DNA of 5,398 nt, taken from assembly GCA_001796415.1 (NCBI GenBank), contig MGML01000049.1, positions 1 through 5,398 on the forward strand, written 5' to 3'. Origin of the DNA: Chloroflexi bacterium RBG_13_46_14. GTDB taxonomy: Bacteria > Chloroflexota > Dehalococcoidia > Dehalococcoidales > UBA2162. Shown here one piece after another: positions 4,598 through 5,398 of this stretch (position 1 is the stretch's first letter; each line of letters starts with the position of its first letter). A model generated the notes under the pieces. That model had not been told where the DNA came from. It was given only the letters and a program-made list of their open reading frames with translations, and ran no database searches. The position numbers and the translations under genes were made by a program.

Positions 4598-4816
4598 TTA
4601 CAATAGTGGCAGCTGACTGGATTTAACAAACTTACGAAGGGTATACCTGGCTGACTTATCAAAAAACATATCTACGCCAATTATCTTATCATTATAGGAA
4701 TCATAATACGGAACAGAATATATATAAGATTTTAGTTTCTTAAGCCTGCGTTCCACCAGGGTTGTATCGGTGTGAAGGGCAAGCGTATTTTTCATGTCTC
4801 TGAGTTCTGTTGCCAT
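4598..4816 (-). CDS. Hypothetical protein of 72 aa
   Basis: The ATG at 4816 has AAAAGGAA on the complement just upstream (about 7 nt spacing) and a perfect -10 box at 4845-4850, so this small frame is probably a real gene. The product is basic and soluble: no signal peptide or membrane helix, a charged stretch VERRLKKLKSY near residue 21, an aromatic-rich centre (YSVPYYDSYND) and a Lys/Arg-rich C-terminus. I recognise no domain. The next gene on the same strand (zinc-ribbon protein) begins 122 bp further on and has its own promoter, so the two need not be co-transcribed. Confidence 0.6.
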   Translation of the reverse strand: MATELRDMKNTLALHTDTTLVERRLKKLKSYIYSVPYYDSYNDKIIGVDMFFDKSARYTLRKFVKSSQLPLL

Positions 4817-4844
4817 TGATTATTCCTTTTAGTGACTTACTCAT

Positions 4845-4873
4845 ATTATACTCTAACCGAACTGAAGAATAAA
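4845..4873 (-). promoter_or_regulatory. Promoter candidate for the 72-aa gene
   Basis: On the minus strand a perfect TATAAT (complement of 4845-4850) lies 28 nt before the start codon. The matching -35 at 17 bp is weak (TTTATT, complement of 4868-4873). Confidence 0.45.
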
Positions 4874-4887
4874 TATTCCCATCTTTG

Positions 4888-5082
4888 TTAACTGTTAACG
4901 GATGTAACACATAGATCAATAAATATCTTGCTTACCCATGATTCGGCCGATTTACTATATAGCTCGAGCATCTCCTTATACTGGTCGTAATTGTTCAGGC
5001 TGCCCATCCTGGTGTCATGGAATAGTATCAATTCCTGGTATGAATAAACCACTCTTTCGGTGATAGATTTTGAACCATTCGT
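4888..5082 (-). pseudogene. Coding-like remnant of an unrecognised gene (C-terminal piece)
   Basis: An open frame of 64 codons reads like protein (for example YSYQELILFHDTRMG and YDQYKEMLELYSKSA) and ends with TAA at 4888-4890, but it has no credible start. A GTG at 5052 lacks a ribosome binding site, and a TAG closes the frame upstream at 5083-5085, inside an inverted repeat. The sequence has the helical, aromatic look of a regulator C-terminal domain such as TetR-type, but that is only an impression. The plus strand here is full of stops. Most likely the 3' end of a decayed gene. Confidence 0.35.
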
Positions 5083-5098
5083 CTACACATTTGTAGAC
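5081..5098. repeat. Perfect 7-bp inverted repeat at the junction of two gene remnants
   Basis: GTCTACA (5081-5087) and TGTAGAC (5092-5098) are exact reverse complements with a 4-nt centre, CATT. It lies between the minus-strand remnant and the MATE fragment. There is no T-run good enough for a terminator; it may be a recombination or regulator site. Confidence 0.45.
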
Positions 5099-5103
5099 TT
5101 TAA

Positions 5104-5247
5104 GCCTTTGATTCGGAGTTGATATTACTCCTCTTAACAGGGTCCATGGTGTTCGTCGCGATCGGAAAAGCCAGAGAAGCCTTCATCACTTCAATCACCC
5201 AGCGTGCGTTATTCCTGGTGCCGCTTGTCTTCATTAAATGTATGTAA
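5104..5247 (+). pseudogene. Fragment of a MATE-family multidrug/Na+ efflux transporter
   Basis: The plus-strand frame between TAA (5101-5103) and TAA (5245-5247) translates to about 47 residues. The central part, GSMVFVAIGKAREAFITS followed by QRALFLVPLVFI, matches the C-terminal half of MATE (NorM/DinF-type) transporters, where an 'alGKa+.A' loop precedes a helix with RQ-LFLIPL. The intact family has about 450 residues and 12 helices; here both sides are missing. Upstream sequence does not continue the protein, and downstream the frame leaves the family immediately after LVFI and runs into the promoter of the next gene. The internal ATG at 5146 has no ribosome binding site. It is therefore a decayed relic. 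Recognition is from memory of the family pattern, not an alignment. Confidence 0.6.
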
Positions 5248-5260
5248 ACAACTATACCTG

Positions 5261-5269
5261 TGCTATACT
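5261..5269 (+). promoter_or_regulatory. Extended -10 promoter of the nitronate monooxygenase-family gene
   Basis: TGC directly before TATACT (5264-5269) forms an extended -10 element. No good -35 is seen 17 bp upstream, as is common for extended -10 promoters. Transcription would start near 5276, only about 15 nt before the ATG. Confidence 0.45.
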
Positions 5270-5290
5270 CGGTATCACGGGGTGAGAGAC

Positions 5291-5398
5291 ATGAATTGGA
5301 AAACCAGGATAACGGATCTGCTGGGCTGTAAATATCCCATTCTCCAGGGTGCCTTTGCCGGATTCGGTAACTGGAAATTTGCCGCGTCCGTAGCGAAT
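5291..5398 (+). CDS. Nitronate monooxygenase / 2-nitropropane dioxygenase-family flavoprotein, N-terminal part
   Basis: The first 36 codons are present and the gene runs off the right edge. The start TRITDLLGCKYPILQGAFAG is the classic N-terminus of the FMN-dependent TIM-barrel family that includes nitronate monooxygenase and the FabK-type enoyl-ACP reductase; the QGA-(M/F)-AG segment contributes to the FMN-binding site at the first strand. Members oxidise alkyl nitronates or, for FabK, reduce enoyl-ACP. The visible piece cannot separate these, nor the many uncharacterised paralogues. The ATG is supported by GGGGTGAG (5279-5286), about 5 nt upstream, and an extended -10 promoter. The upstream MATE relic is in the same direction but unrelated. 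Confidence 0.85.
   Translation, partial: MNWKTRITDLLGCKYPILQGAFAGFGNWKFAASVAN

Noticed and set aside
5110..5243. Minus-strand ATG frame of 44 codons (5110-5243)
   Set aside because: It is the shadow of the MATE-like plus-strand frame and has no ribosome binding site.

Overview
The window looks like an ordinary bacterial chromosome segment, about 40-45% G+C by eye, with AGGAGG-type ribosome binding sites and sigma-70-like -35/-10 boxes. Gene content (sirtuin deacylase, classical SDR oxidoreductase, nitronate monooxygenase-family protein, zinc-ribbon tail-anchored protein, small lipoprotein) would suit an anaerobic Chloroflexota such as Dehalococcoidia. That placement is a guess; nothing here is phylogenetically decisive.

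Left part (1-666): the N-terminal 126 codons of a Sir2-family deacylase on the minus strand, possibly preceded by a tiny ORF, then a complete CAT-anticodon tRNA on the plus strand with its own promoter candidates and a leader hairpin.

Middle-left (667-1770): the most unusual stretch. A second, degenerate copy of the 3' half of the tRNA lies about 1.1 kb downstream of the real one (21 of 23 bases identical from anticodon loop to T loop). Between the copies are a family of at least eight CTTGC/GCAAG-core repeats, a 45-aa ORF with a strong ribosome binding site embedded in those repeats, and a 165-aa protein with an N-terminal helix-turn-helix and a C-terminal coiled coil, whose promoter -35 box overlaps one of the repeats. 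This has the layout of a small tRNA-associated inserted element or its remnant, with a self-regulating DNA-binding cassette. No integrase is visible.

Middle (1690-3540): a strong promoter just before the tRNA-like fragment could drive a small coiled-coil lipoprotein gene, which ends convergently against a minus-strand SDR oxidoreductase. Upstream of the SDR gene sit a perfect bidirectional terminator and a 29-aa single-pass membrane protein gene with its own promoter.

Right part (3537-5398): a 312-aa protein with three zinc-binding modules, a Pro/Gln-rich middle and a C-terminal membrane anchor; a 72-aa unrecognised protein; a decayed stretch holding a MATE-transporter fragment and an opposite-strand coding-like remnant separated by a perfect inverted repeat; and the start of a nitronate monooxygenase-family gene running off the end.

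Most genes appear to be single transcription units, each with its own -10 box, rather than one operon.
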